Below are positions 50,891 through 64,000 of a stretch of 64,000 bases of DNA, one piece after another (position 1 is the stretch's first letter; each line of letters opens with the position of its first letter). The stretch comes from Pampus argenteus (Eukaryota; Chordata; Actinopteri; Scombriformes; Stromateidae), in contig CM072860.1 of the NCBI GenBank assembly GCA_036937835.1, forward strand, positions 6,713,001 to 6,777,000, written 5' to 3'. The notes below the pieces were generated by a model. That model ran no database searches. It had not been told where the DNA came from and worked only from the letters and a program-made list of their open reading frames with translations. The translations under genes and the position numbers were made by a program.

Positions 50891-51838
50891 ATGCCTCTCA
50901 GACAGAACAATATTGACTCCATTTCTGGGGAGTCCTGTCAGCTACCTCTATCCCATATTTACAGCGGGGTGCCCAAAGCTAGGCTGAAGGGGGCTTTCAC
51001 CCCTCCATCCTTTCGCCTTTCATTCTCCTCATTTCATTTTTGTATCAATCTGACACCAGGAATGTTATTTAACCTCCACAACAGGCCATCAGGAGTGTAT
51101 GGGGGGAGACCACCTTTAAAGCAAACTTTGAAACTCTATCCTACCCAACTACCCCTTAAAAAACCCACCCCCAACCCGGTTTCCCCAATGCAGCTGGCCA
51201 AAGGCAAAGGAGATTTTTTTTTTCTTTGCATCTATATCATAAGCAGGCGAGTCCATTTCAATGCCAGTCTTTCTTTTGACTTGGACGCGAAGCAGAGAGG
51301 GGTCTTTGGGACTCTCCATGAGTCTGGCATGCAATTCCTGGACCAGTTGGTTTCAGCACAGGGGGGGTGGGGGGGGCTCTACTTTGACAGACATCCAATA
51401 CACACAGCTGATGCCTCAGGCTGGCAAGTCTAATAACATCATCTGTGCGAGACATTACTGGTGGATCTCATATTTATAACCCAATACTGTATGTCCACCG
51501 GGAGGGGTGGAAATATTACGACAGCAGCCAACACCGCAATTCTCATGTCAGGAATTTCAGAATGAATATAGTTAGGCTAACTCTTGCCAATGCTGGGCAT
51601 ACATATTGAAAAATGAGGAAAATGTCTTACAACTAGCATAATTATGGGTTCTCCGATGAACAGATGACTAAAAGCTCCCCGTGCAAGAGCTGTCTACCCT
51701 CGAAAAATCTGTTACCATCTTGAATTTGAAAGACTTCATCAAATTTGATAGATACTTCCAAAAACTAGAAAAATGAATAATATGATGCAGCCAATGGAGA
51801 GCATTAAACCCATGTGAATAGTTGACGTGATTTGTTTT

Positions 51839-51860
51839 ATATATATATATATATATATAT
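51839..51860. repeat. (AT)11 microsatellite
   Basis: An AT run; a second short AT run follows at 51969-51981. Confidence 0.94.
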
Positions 51861-53873
51861 CTCACTGGGACTATTTTACTTGGGAGATATTACCTTGTTT
51901 CTTTCAGTGAAAGAAAATCACATTAAGGTTAATTAAAATATGAAGAGTCAAGGAAATTACCATAATTAATATATATATATATCTTTGCTATATTACATCC
52001 AGTGCATTTACATGAACTTTAAGGTTAAGGCTGGTATGTTTTAGCCTGATTATTCCTCTGTCCCATTGAGCCACACTGTTGTCTAAAAACTATTAAAAAC
52101 ACATTAGTGAGCCACAACATTGCACTAAGTGGCATGTTTCTTCATTATGATGAACACGGGCACTGTAATTTATTAACTAGCTGTGTCAGGAAACTACTAG
52201 ACCTTTTTTTTTTTAACTACCGGTATATACTTGTTTATTGTTTTAAAATATTTAGTGGGAATTAATGGGTATTCTACTGACTGTAAATACTGTTTAGATA
52301 ACCCGACTAAAGCACTGATAGTTTTGGTCTTAGTCATGGAGTTTGTTGACAATAAAAATCGATGCACATATAATGACGCACGTCTTATCCTTTAAGTAAC
52401 CCGGTTATTGTTGGCTTTCTGCTATGCAGTCACCTGATATCTTAAACATAAGGTAAACATGAACCCTCGTTTCCTTAATTCGTGTAAGGGATTAAGAGAA
52501 GCATTATTTACACGGCTAACAGAGTTTTGTGGACAAACCTGTTTTCCTGGTCTTGTGTGCCACAGAGGAAGAATTAGAAGAATTATTTTAAATTCAGAGA
52601 TAACTCACAGTTTGTCCAAAGGCTCACAAAGAAGCATCGCTACTCATTAATATCACCATTACCGACTATAAAATGGTTCAAAACAATGTAAACATGACTT
52701 TTAGTGTAATAATTCTGTGTTCTCTCATTGCCTGCCTCGTGCAATTTTCTCTTAATAACCTGCTTTCCTGCAGTGTGTGTGCATGTTAAACATAGTCAGC
52801 GGGTCTTTTAGATGAGTTTTCCCCACCGGTTCAGCTCTGATGCCGCTTCCTCCCACAACATATCCTGATACAATCCACCCAGGAGCCTGATTTTTTTAAA
52901 CAGCCCTATCATTGAGAATCATGGCTTTCATCCTTTTCATCACAGCCACTGAGTCTCTGAAGTGATTGATGATGGCAGCATGTGCCGCTGCGCTTTTGTT
53001 TTCTGTTGTCTAAACTGTGTGAAGAAAAAAAAAAAAAGGCCCACGAGTGTGAATTCCAATCATTTACACTCCAATCACTGCAGCCGCATCTGCATATAAG
53101 CGCCGTCTGTTTTGACCTCACACTGTCCCAGAACTGAATCACGGATCAGTCTAAGCACATTCCCCCAATAACAGTATATATTCCCACAGTACGCTGTGCA
53201 TTAGCCGTAATGCGAACATTACAAAGATTTCTTTTGAATCATCATAATGGAAAATAAGGTTCACAAAGGCTAATGCAAATTTTACAATAGCAAGATTTGC
53301 ACAAATTGGACACTGAAAATGAGGTAGAGGGCATAATTATGCTACTTTCAAATAAAACACGCATGATATCGGAGGACGATGTCAAGTGCTAAGTACAGTT
53401 GACTGTGAGAGGCTGATGCAGACCGCATTAACACTTAGGTTCATTGGAAATCTGGATTACGGTGCCCTTTTTCATTGATGCGTTACAAAACTGGGTCAGT
53501 GACATTTTCTTTAACATAGTATTTTTCATCACTGCCTTTCCATGCCGTGCCGTGTGGCTGTAATTAAAGATAACAAAACACAAAGATATTTCCGCAACTT
53601 TACCAGCAGACAGACCTGTCACCAGAACGGGAAAAGGGCACATGTTAGCTGGAGTGACACAGAGAAACGTCCTCTGTTCAGTCTGACTTGGCGAATCATT
53701 ATTCAGATTGAGGCACACCGCAGCGATCGCACGCCCGTATCCACACGCCAATGCCTGCTGCAAATGGCACCAATAACTCAATGCGTCTGAGTGATTTCCA
53801 CCGCGCAGGCTGATGCCGACAGTTTCTTTGACAATCTCTTAAAAATTCAAATGATTTGAAGTGAGACAAAGCA

Positions 53874-53902
53874 GTGTGTGTGTGTGTCTGTGTGTGTGTG
53901 TG
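53874..53902. repeat. (GT)n microsatellite
   Basis: A GT run with one CT interruption. Confidence 0.94.
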
Positions 53903-54939
53903 ACCGTGGGAATAAGGCGAGCTGGAGGGAGTCCGTACATAAAATGTGCTTTGTAAGCATTTTTTCAGATTTAGTGAACTAAAGTGATTGTAATTGTATT
54001 TAAACCGTGTTTAAAATGCGATGCTATTGATTTGTGCTTCTGGTATTTTTTTGCAAAAGCAATTAATGCTGTAGATTATGTTTCTTTTGTTTGGTATTAT
54101 GTAAATGTCTCTTAGCACGCAAGTGAGTTGCACAGCGGGCTCAAAAACACCTGGATCCATTCAAAGATCATCAAATAGTCAATATGATGCAACTGATTAT
54201 TCACCTTAACTTCATTCCCAGAACGGCAACTATCCAATCATACCTTAGCAACCAATAACTAGGCACACAAGCCCCGTCAAGGATTTCTCCACATGTCATA
54301 GCTGTGCACGTGGAGCTGTATTAGGAGCTATACCCTTCCAGCTATACTGGAAAATTAACAGGTTGTTTGTCTATAAAGCAAGCTACATTCATTATCATGG
54401 CCATAACCAGGTGTTACTCCCAAGGATTAGCTAACTGCATTTGTTGGTGCGTACAGGTCACTTTATACCACCTGGAACGTGAAACAAGTCACCACAGCTC
54501 AGTGTTCATGCTCCCACTGATTGGCTGAACGAGGAGGAACCATAACCTTTGGGGATTTGAGTGGCTCAGTTGTCCCTACAGCAGTATGTCAGTACCGTGT
54601 AATCCAAAACACATACCCAAGCGTGCCAAAGTCAAAGTATGTCTTCACTCACACGGGCCACATGAACATCACACCACATGGACAGCGTGACCCACACATT
54701 AAACACCAGAAACTCCGTTATTAAGCCGAGGTCTGAAACTTGGCTCGCGTTTCGCTCTAAATTGAGTGCGAGAGGCATGAACGCCCATCTGTGTGCGTAT
54801 GGAGCTCGTGCATGACAGGAAACAAGTGTTATACGCATACCTCGACTCGGTACAAACGTACTGAATGATAATGTCTAAGCTATGAGTCAGACTTGCATAA
54901 GATATTTTAACACAGCAACACCCTGCAGGTACAAATAAA

Positions 54940-54962
54940 ATAATAATAATAATAATAATAAT
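54940..54962. repeat. (TAA)n trinucleotide repeat
   Basis: Seven to eight TAA units. Confidence 0.94.
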
Positions 54963-57926
54963 GCACTGGCTTTTAAATTTTAATAATGTGTCATATTTAA
55001 ACGATTGAGAATCAAATTATTTAACGCCTGCAGTCTCTTTCACGCCGCTCTTTTATTATACATCTGCAAAGCAATTTATCCATTATTGCTTTCTAATAGG
55101 GCACCATATCCCGGGTCACCATCTTCAAATGGCTCGGGAAAGAAATGAAAATGTTGTGGTGTATTAGCAGAGACAAGGCGCAAGTCGCGGTTTGTGGGTG
55201 TTAAATTATTTAAAATATGTATATGATGTCCAGTCTGGTCGAGCGCAGCCTGACCTTCCTGTAAATGAATTATGAATACCGTGGACATGCTCGTGGGGAA
55301 AAAACGAAAGGACTTAACACTTAAAGACGACTGTTGTTTGAGGGTTCAGAGTGCCATATGGCTTCATATCAACTGTCAGCAATGTATTCTGTAAACTGGT
55401 GGACAAAAAGGATAAACTCAATCTGTCACTGTAGCTACAAAAAAGGAAAAAAAAAAGACAAGAAATGTAGCCTTGAGCGATTGCTTCCAGTATTTTTTTT
55501 TTTTTACAGTTTCTTCCTTCTAAAGACTTCAGGAAAGGTTACAGACATCGGCACAAACCTAATTTTTAAAACTACAGTGTGTGGGAATATGTAGCTGAAG
55601 CCACTTATTCTTTATCTTGTGGTGAAATACAGTTGAGTTATTCAGTGTCCTCCATCACTGTTCCAACTTCTGGGGAAGCTGTAATAAATCTGACAGGACA
55701 ATAGATGACTTAAGAGTAAGTGGGATATGAGATGAGGTCCGTCCATGACCAAATATTATTCTTTATTAATATGTATGTATTTAAATTCTACAGCTCCGGA
55801 GGTCAGACTATGAAGTAAGATGCATCTGATGTATCTGTCTGGCATCCTGAAATTTTTGCCACAAAAACCTGGCTTTAGGTGCAAGTAATACAGTATCTCT
55901 AAAGGGTCCTTTAACCAAGTGAAGCACATCAACAAAAAAAAGAGTAAGATTGGGCAAAAACACTAGTAAGCTATTTTTTAAGTATTTCTACATCGTTGCC
56001 CTCAATTTTTCCTGTGCAGAGTCAAACGGTTATTAAGCACAGTCAACATCACTGAATCCTACTTTTATTTATTCTACGCAAAAAAGGTCAAAAGGGGCAA
56101 ACTAGTATCTAACAACCTTACAGGGTAGAAAAACATTTTGTCTGTAGCAGTACACTCCTCTCTCTCATACTGCTGGGGTTATTAATTGGTTCAATGGATG
56201 CAAACAGCAGCTTTAAATGGGACTTCTAAAGTCTGTACGTAAGGGAAAAGTAATATCTGATATGATATTATATACTATCATTTGATGAGCTTGGTCTCAA
56301 TGGAAACATAGAACCACTTACTGTCTTTAAACCATTACTGAATATGTACTTTGGACAAATAGAAAATTATGAGCAAAAATTGTTTTAATGTATGCATATA
56401 AATAAAATATAATAATTACATGTTGGGAGTTAGATATGCGAGTACGTAAGAATTTCATGAAGCAGATTTAAGACGAGGACAGAAACATCAGTTTATGTTC
56501 TTTATATATTCCATCACTGGAGACTGAAAGAAGAGGCAGAGGAGCCAATAAGCATTATTATTCAATATTGCAATTTACCTCCAAGATTCTGGATATTTGG
56601 TCTCCGCTAAACACGGCCTATTTATAAATTAAAGGACACGTGCCAATTTTCCGTCTTTACAGGACATGAACAAAAGAGACAGCAAAAGTATGAAAACATC
56701 CAACTCCCTCTCTCTCTGTTCTGGCAACATAAATGGATTACAATGTCCAAGCCATAGATTACTGAAATCCAAACCAGTGGACAATGCTATGGAAAAAAAC
56801 ATTTACAACCAGGATTAGAGGGAAAGGATGAAAAGTGGGATGTATGTACATGAGATGTTTGGAATAAAGGGAGTTTATATGCATCATCCTCTTCTTCTTT
56901 TAAGTAAATAGAGCACTTTCTCTTGGGATGTGGAATAAAAAAGACCCTATTCTTTTTTTTTTTCCCCTCAGAGGACCTCTTCCTTTGAGCAATATGCCGC
57001 AAATAACTCCAAGCCCTCAGGTGAGAGCCCTCAGGGACACATCCGGAGGAAGTGTGCTGTATGTTATCATACCCAGCTCATCTCACAATACTTTATCTGA
57101 GAAGCCGACTTCTTCAGGAGGCAGGAGAAAGAAAAAAAGATGTATTATTTTTACATTTTTCATATACTTTCATAGGCGTGATCCCAACGAAAGAACATGG
57201 CCGTGCGAGAAAAATGTTTTATCTGAGCTGGACATAGTGACTCTAACGTATTCTATGGTTCAAAGTTTAGGTAAAGATATACATAAAATGTTCTCTGCTC
57301 CTTGTGACCATTTTTATGTCCAGGCTGAAGTACATCTATTGAGTTAAAAGCACAAGAAAAAGCTGGGGCCATTTTTCAAAAAAAAAATGATGACGGCCAT
57401 ACATAAATTATGCAAACTTTTGTCCTTGTGCCAAACAGTGCATCTACTGAATAATAATAAGGAGAGGGACTTGGGGATGTGAGTATACAGAATATGAAAC
57501 ACATGCCAACGTCCCTTGTCGTTTGTGGCCAAATCCGGGAAAGAGGAGACCGGGCTGCAGACCATAATGAAAGACGACAATAAGCACGACTCTTTTCTCT
57601 TTTCTGGTCTTTCTAGTTCGACTTTTTTTTATCATCTTCCATCTGAGGGGTTTCGTTACTTAAGCAACAACTGGTCTTAACTGGTTTGGCACCGGTGAAA
57701 TCTCCCTCTAGCCCGGTGTCTGAATTAACAATCCATTACTTTATTGTCATGTTTAGTGGTTCGGATTGGCTGTTAGACATTTACAAGGATTCCATGTAAA
57801 TTTCTTTCTGCTACAGACGCTGCAGACTTGATAACTCAATGAATAAAGCTATTAAACGTCCACACTGGGGACAACAGAGTTCAGATGGATTTTTTTATAA
57901 GGAGCAATGAATGAAAATCTTGGAAA

Positions 57927-57928
<2 letters not shown>

Positions 57929-57958
<30 letters not shown>
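57929..57958. repeat. Poly-T tract of 30 bases
   Basis: The longest homopolymer in the window. It could be the tail of a retroposed sequence in reverse orientation, but no body was recognised. Confidence 0.92.
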
Positions 57959-57963
<5 letters not shown>

Positions 57964-59024
57964 TGTGACCTGACTGCCGAACAATTGCCTTTTTATGACA
58001 TTACTGAAATGTCAATTCTCATATAAAGAAAATATGCCTTTATCATTCATTCATAATAGTAATAATAGTAGTGATAAGACACTTTCTAAATCAGAGCGAA
58101 CTGGGAGAATAAAGCCAAATCAAAGCTCTTTCATGGACAAAGCATGCAGAAGGATAGTTGTTGGTGATTGGATATGCAAATGCAATTACCTTATTTGCTA
58201 ATCCAGTGCCCCAGCAGCCCCCCCCCCTCCCTCTCTCTTTCTCTCTCTGGCAAGACAAAGGTGTCCAATTTCAGGCAAATCCTATTATATTTTGTATTTG
58301 CGTTTGTGAGCACCGAGCAGCGTCGCTTTATTAATGGAACAGCTTCCTTTTGTTTCTTTTAATGCACGCAAGTGTCTGATGGTGTGTCTGACAGATTTTA
58401 GCCTCATAGTCTTTGCTCACGTCATTGGCTGTACTAATTTATACTAGTAATTATAAAGTACCAATACTGTCCATTTGAATTGGCCAGTATGTACAGGTAT
58501 TGTGAAATGTTGAACTACCCCTTTAAAATTACACGTTACAAATCTCAGCAGCTGTTTAATGTATAAGGACGTTCTGTGGGTTTTCTGCAGCCTCTTTAGT
58601 AAAACATGTGCACTTTTGGTTAGAAATACATTCCCTCGTTGGCCATCTCATTGAATACAAAATTATTTTACTGGTGGAATTAGTATGCATATTTTGTGCA
58701 GAGCATTTTGTTAGTTTCTTTTGTTCATTTCCAGTGAGAGAAAGAGAGGGGGGGGGGTTGGTTGATTGATTTATGGAAATTCATTCTCTGTACCTATGAC
58801 ATTTGTCAGACTGTTGTATCAATAACAATGCTGACAGCAACAATGACCACTTCGACAATATACATATAGATGCCACAAATAACACGCATACACAACCACA
58901 ACAAGTACCACAGCAGCTACACATAAGGAGGTATAATTATGTAAATAAAAATCCATAAGGTGCATTTGCATTTGTCACTTATCTGTAATTCAGGACAGGA
59001 ATACTTGTCTTAATTTTCAGGGAG

Positions 59025-59049
59025 AAAAAAAAAAAAAAAAAAAAAAAAA
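59025..59049. repeat. Poly-A tract of 25 bases
   Basis: An uninterrupted A run; no recognisable retroelement adjoining it. Confidence 0.92.
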
Positions 59050-59740
59050 GATGTGATCACAAAAGTAACAAGAGTCTGACATGTTTAAATACACACACAC
59101 ACGCACGCTCGCATACACACTCCTGCACACATCTGCTCGTCACTGAGCCTGTTGGAAACTGTCACATGCCTGGCAGGTTCTGTAACTTGGGCAGATGGTG
59201 CAGCACAATTAGGCGCACCAAATCTCTCAATCAATCTCCTCTACGCCATATGAAGAACCTGGGCCTGAGCTAGCCGTTTCTATTAAACTGACGTTCTTTG
59301 TATTTCTCTTTATTCCACCGACAATCTAGTTTTCACGTTGTGTTTATTCTCACATATTGCAAACTATATCTGTTGCCTGCTCCTGCTATTCCTGAAAAGT
59401 GCTTTTTGCAGCTATTTACTTTGATTCTCTCATTGAAAGCTACAATAAGTGTATTTTTTTTGTCATTTCTCTCACACCTTCTTCTCTCTATGCAATATAT
59501 TCTCTTGATCCCTTTCACTTTACACTAAACTATCAACAACACACACAGTTTTTTCTTTCCTGCCCTGTCTCTTGGCTTGTTTAACCACTGACCTGAATGT
59601 AAGACAGTACTGTAGACAGTAGGCAAGCACAAGTGTTTCATTCACACCCAATTACTGTAAAAAGGGATTTTTTTTTTCTTCAGCCAAAAATTCACAGAGG
59701 AGCACAATGAGAGTGTCAGAGAAGAAAAAGGATATCTTCT

Positions 59741-60060
59741 GCGTTTCGCGATCTGTCCCACGTTCCGCACACAAAAGAGCAGAAAAGCGATCCGGTGTAT
59801 CTGACACCGGCAAGGGCCATTAGTCGGAGCCGGTTAAATAAGGATAGCTCTAACTGAGGCGCTAACGGAGACGGGAAACATCTGCTGCTCGCGCTGGGCC
59901 CTTGTTGGCCCTGAGGATTCTGCCTTTGATCAGCGGCCCTCGCAAAAACCACCTTCCTACAAGAGCACAGATGAAACAGCCTCTCAAAACACACGACGAG
60001 TGCAAGAGAAGCGCACACCCACACTGAAAGACACGCGAGCGGGCGCACACAAACAAACAA
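59741..60060. promoter_or_regulatory. CpG-dense pocket upstream of adgrl3
   Basis: About 25 CpG in 320 bases by hand count, with TTTCGCGATC, GCTCGCGCTGG and ACACGCGAGCGGGCGC, in an otherwise CpG-poor, AT-rich flank. It is 19.6 kb upstream of the proposed leader exon. It is a candidate distal first exon/promoter of adgrl3 or a conserved enhancer. A minus-strand open frame across it (59716-60132) resembles no protein known to me. Confidence 0.35.
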
Positions 60061-60541
60061 CCAACCAGGGCTAAGATTTACATCATCGTATAAACAGAAG
60101 AGCAGACTGACTGCTAAAACATTCTCTGTCATATCTACAGTATCACTGCTTTACTCTTTACAGATAGAGAGAGATAAAGAGAAACTTGCACAACTACTTT
60201 CTCTCTGTTGCAAGAAAAAAAAAAAAAAAAGGAAAGATATATCCTCATTTCCAGCGGAAGCAAGCCAAACACCTCACTCAACAGCGGGACAGACACCACC
60301 TTTGGACTGCCAATCCCGCTGTTGTATTTCCCCCACCTGTGACGGGGAAGATGATTCACTAGGCCTGCCAGACTGCATCAAGGGACTGTGTGTACTGGGG
60401 CGTACTCACTGCCAGCACAGACAGAGGAGGGGGGTGGGGGTGGGGGGGGACACAACCACCAGTCTACACTGCACTGTGACCTGCAAATTCAGCTGATAAA
60501 ATAATGTGGCCTGTGAGCAGATGTATCATACTCTACCTAGT

Positions 60542-60640
60542 CAGGGTGTAACAATTCACCAATTCGAATCGAGGCATCGGGCCAAATGATTATGATATGG
60601 CAGACGGGAGCAAAACTGAGCCTTATACACGGAGAAAATG
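60542..60640 (+). mobile_element. Interspersed repeat relic (AGGGTGTAACAATTCACC)
   Basis: AGGGTGTAACAATTCACCAA followed by TTCGAATCGAGG closely follows a common vertebrate/fish repeat start (GGGTGTAACGATTCACCGATTCGAATCG). Only the first part is recognisable; the far end is approximate. Confidence 0.45.
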
Positions 60641-63172
60641 TTAAAAATCGCTGTCGCCCCGCATGAACACACCAGCTGCACCAGAAAAGCAATATGAGAA
60701 TTATAGGTTAAATTGGATTTTTTTTTCCTTTTCTTTTTCTTTTTTTCTTTTTTTTTTAAGAAAGCATGTATATGTAATTTTTAGGGTCTGTATTTTTAGC
60801 TGTGGAACCCACGCTCCACCTGTGCTGCATTCCTCTCTGAATACACAAACAACACTGGGACAGCTTTTCTATTGATAATAGAAATGGAAGATATAACCAG
60901 GCAACACAGAAATCACCAAGAATTCACGGTTAGGCTATGCTGAAAACTCCTCAAATAACATATAGAGCAGGGGCTTATTTTTGCAAAATTAATTTTCTTC
61001 TTCTATATTTGAATTATCTCAGGTCATACCCTTTCCGGACTTAAATTTTTTACTTTGACGTCATCTCTGTTCGAGGCGTATTTGAAACTGCGTTATGAAA
61101 TGTGGTAGTCAAGAGAGGCTTTATAGTTTTCAAACGGTTTCAAGTGGCTGCGCTCCTTTCAATAGGTTGCCTGATAAATGACTTAATAAAAAAAAATTAG
61201 AGAATGGTGCAAAACAAATCAGGCAAACCTGAAAGAACCATCAAATTATTACATTACAACAGCCTCATTAATGTAAAGAGGGAAGCGAGTTAAATTGGGT
61301 TTTTCATATGATTTCATTGGCGCCAGAGTTGCAATAAATTTCAATCTGTGCTTAATAAATTTCCGTGCATCTCTAACTGTATTTTTATCATACATCACAT
61401 GTCAGATGGAAAATTCAATTCATCCAGTGAGCGGGACACTACCTCATAGCCATAAATCGTTCATAAAGTGAATAAAACAATGGCATGGAGGAAAAAAAAC
61501 GCTGAAGTGTAATTACAAGAGTTCAAAAAGTCTTAATGGAATGACGTGTGCACAAGCCAAATGATTTTCTTTTTTTTTTCCCCCCTACACACTTGATCTT
61601 TGCCATTTCTAGACGTTCATTATTCTGACCATGGAGAACATCCTGTGGGGTCATGTTTGAATTCCTAACGGAGAACAGAGATCACGGTCGGTAGTGACCC
61701 TGACCAGTGAATAGGACCAGTCAGAGTCTCGTAGCATTACTTTTACTCAGGTTAAATGTTCGTTCCCGACAAATGTTACTCTACCGCGTGTCATGGAATT
61801 GCAAAAAGTGGGTTATCCTTTAAAAGCACCTATGGACTTATGGGTAACCACTGTTAAATATCCCAGTAGGATTCTGTTTATTTTGTACGTGTATCTGTCA
61901 GCGAGTAACAAAGAGAGGGGCAAATACAACAAATGAGTAACTCCTGACTTCATGGCTAATCTCGGTTAAAGCTGCGTACCTGTCAGTGGCATGTTTTTAC
62001 ACCGTTTCTGAGATTAGTCATGTGTACACTCACAGCGTACATACATATTGGAGGTATTTCGCGGTACTCATAAAGGAATACAAAAGCAGCGGCGATGACT
62101 ACATGTCTATGTTTGCTTTGGAGAGATCAGGCGTGCCCTCGGTGTTACAACACGGGCCACCTGCAGTCTGGGAAATAGGTTTCTAGAGGGAATTAGAGGA
62201 TTCTGATGAATGAACAAGACAGACATGAGTAACCCGGCCCAATATACTGCTTATCTACAAGCTTATGTTGCACAAAGGAGGCAGATAAGCTAAGACATGC
62301 CAACAGACAGAGGAGACGGAGAAAGGAGTAGAAATGAGGCTCGGAGGGGTAATGGGTGAGGGGGAGAAAACACACCCAGGTCAAAATCTACAGAAGTGCG
62401 GTCAGTTGTGACAGAGTGCAGATGCTTTGAATCGCCGCTGAACAGTTAACTATTGACTACGAGGACTCATAGCATGCGATCCATGTCATCCGTGGTTATT
62501 CTATTCCAAAGACCGTGAAAACAAAGCATAAAGTCGTTATTATGGCCTCTACCTGCCCTGGGCCTGGGCAGTGAATGCAACACTAATCAATGAGAAAGAC
62601 GGGTATTGTGCTTGGTCTTAGAGGACAGGTGATATTATGTTAGTGTGTGTGTGAGTGTGTATGGATTAAGATTCCTTTCTACTAGCGTTTTCTTTGAGGT
62701 AGGCGGTTTGAATGGTAGCAGCAAGTATAACACATTCTTTAGAAACAATGCCTGTACTGCTGCCATATCTGCTGCCATATCAGCCCATTTGATAAATTGC
62801 ATTCAAAAAATCAAGACAACAATTACTTTGTGACAATGACAGATGGACATGAACATTCTGGATACTTATTAATTCACCTTCAGTCTTTGTTTTTTTTTAG
62901 ATTTTGATGCTTAACACGTACTGTAGAAGACTTCTGAAACAAATAGATTGGAGGGATTTCATTTCAATGTTGTTGAGACCCTATGTACAGAATTTTTATT
63001 ACGAGTACTAGTGCCAGTATAACAGCAAAACTGGTGCAGTCTACGTGTTGCTTGCAGTTCATTCATTTTCAGTGCATTTCTGTCTACCGAAGTCTCGTTC
63101 TTGACAATACCAATAACAGTCATCAGTGTTGGAAATCACCTTGAATCACCGTAACGGCAGAAATGTGCAAAA

Positions 63173-63215
63173 TTAGGGCTGAAACAATCAGTCGATTAAT
63201 TGATGAGTCTAAACT
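63173..63215 (+). mobile_element. Interspersed repeat relic (TAGGGCTGAAACAATCAGTC)
   Basis: TAGGGCTGAAACAATCAGTC followed by GATTAATTGATGAGTC matches the start of a common fish DNA-transposon-like repeat (GGGCTGAAACAATTAGTCGATTAATCGA). The element is truncated or decays after about 40 bases. Confidence 0.45.
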
Positions 63216-63348
63216 CTGAGGTTTTTATTTTTTTGTCTGCGTTATATCACTGCAAAAGTATACGTCTAAATCAGCAGCAAACAGTCCTACATATATCTGT
63301 AAAGCCTTCACATGAAAATTTGTCCGCAAAAACAGATTTTCACTTTTA

Positions 63349-63373
63349 ACACACACACACACACACACACACA
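63349..63373. repeat. (AC)n microsatellite
   Basis: An uninterrupted AC run of about 12 units. Confidence 0.96.
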
Positions 63374-64000
63374 TTCCCTGTGTCTGATCATTGTTTGGCA
63401 TTGTCACGCAGAGTTTTGCACAGCCGTGTGTGAGCACTTCACAATAAGCCACAAGTGACAAAATTGAACTTCAGTTGTCAAGTACCATAATTCCATCCCC
63501 GGTGTGTATTACACATTCATCCAGAGCCAGGAAACAAATCCCACTGACTTGATTCCTATTTAATTATTCTACTTGAAAATTCATTTCTGCTCTCTCTTTT
63601 CTCTCTGAAAAAAAAAAGAAGAAATACTTTTACCCATTAAAGAATATCTACCCATCCATTCAAAAGAAGCGGTATTAACCCTTATTCTATTTAAACCTGA
63701 GGAAACGTGGCACAAAACACAAACACAATACCTTGATACAGTGTGACAGTGGAGGTAGATTCATTCTGGAGAAAAAGATTGACAAGAGACTCAGAAAGGG
63801 TCAATGCACCGTTTCCATCAACCAAACAAAACACTACATATTTCTCTGAAAGACAAAGTGTTAAGTTAGGCTACTCTGCTCACTGTCAATAGCCACGTTC
63901 ATCATAGGGCCAGTTTCGGTCTATATATTGATTAAACCATCCATCACTTAAACTCTACAAGACATTATTTCTAATTAAAAAGTAAGTCGTAAATTGTGGG

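Larger units (their letters stand above)
40142..64000. other. Upstream flank of adgrl3: leader introns, promoter or intergenic DNA, no coding gene recognised
   Basis: No recognisable protein domain was found on either strand. The longer open frames (for example 50891-51433 plus and 59716-60132 minus) have no family resemblance and chance-like composition. The region is AT-rich, with compound microsatellites at 47.65 kb, transposon-end relics at 50.7, 60.5 and 63.2 kb, and a CpG-dense pocket at 59.74-60.06 kb. Non-coding 5' exons of adgrl3 may lie here but cannot be placed from sequence alone. Stretches 44.0-45.4, 48.0-50.6, 51.5-53.8, 55.0-57.9 and 61.0-63.1 kb show only ordinary AT-rich sequence with short homopolymers and scattered short repeats. 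Confidence 0.6.

Noticed and set aside
50891..51433. 180-residue plus-strand open frame, the longest in the window
   Set aside because: It has low-complexity Pro/Leu-rich composition with poly-T and poly-G derived residues, no recognisable domain and no splice context.
58505..58530. GTTGAACTACCCCTTTAA as a fish repeat end
   Set aside because: The match is only about 18 bases to a recalled motif, with no second end, so it is too short to annotate.
59716..60132. 138-residue minus-strand open frame over the CpG-dense pocket
   Set aside because: It has Cys/Leu-rich, chance-like composition and no recognised motif; CpG density and low stop frequency explain it.
1..64000. tRNA, rRNA, viral genes or a prokaryotic-type defence system
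   Set aside because: I saw no tRNA A/B-box pairs, no rRNA-like sequence, no retroviral gag/pol/env-like frames and no operon structure. The window is fish gene intron and upstream flank.

Overview
The window is animal nuclear DNA, almost certainly from a ray-finned (teleost) fish and probably a spiny-rayed one. It has no compact gene array. It is AT-rich with isolated CpG-dense pockets, very rich in dinucleotide microsatellites (CA/GT, AT), and carries relics of DNA transposons of kinds common in fish genomes. The fish assignment rests on the repeat types and on recognising one vertebrate gene, so it is an inference.

One gene is supported: adgrl3 (latrophilin-3, an adhesion GPCR) on the minus strand. 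Two coding exons can be read with matching splice phases. The first (ATG at 39965, ending at 39911) encodes the signal peptide. The second (21278 to 21065) encodes the first residues of the mature protein and the N-terminal half of the rhamnose-binding-lectin (SUEL) domain. They join in phase 1 across an 18.6 kb intron. The next exon was not found, so the following intron fills 21064 down to 1 and continues past the window edge. The gene therefore runs right to left. The 23.9 kb from 40142 to 64000 is upstream: either 5'-UTR introns and leader exons that I cannot define, or promoter and intergenic DNA.

Region by region: 1-21064 is intron with a CpG-dense pocket (1011-1170), a long (AT)n tract, an inverted repeat at 5293-5334, a CA/CG/CA tract, a foldback element (about 12680-13103) next to a hAT/Charlie-like element (13134-13754), and a possible decayed LINE fragment (14649-15011). 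21279-39910 is intron; its main structure is a tandem duplication (24306-26272) whose second copy has lost about 1.25 kb. 40142-64000 is non-coding, with a compound GGAT/GATA/GACA array, several AT, TAA and homopolymer tracts, transposon-end relics, and a second CpG-dense pocket at 59741-60060.

I found no tRNA, rRNA, CRISPR array, viral gene or defence-type system. Almost all other open frames are chance frames through simple repeats or non-coding DNA. The observations most worth checking are the 5' structure of adgrl3, the rearranged duplication and the CpG-dense pockets.
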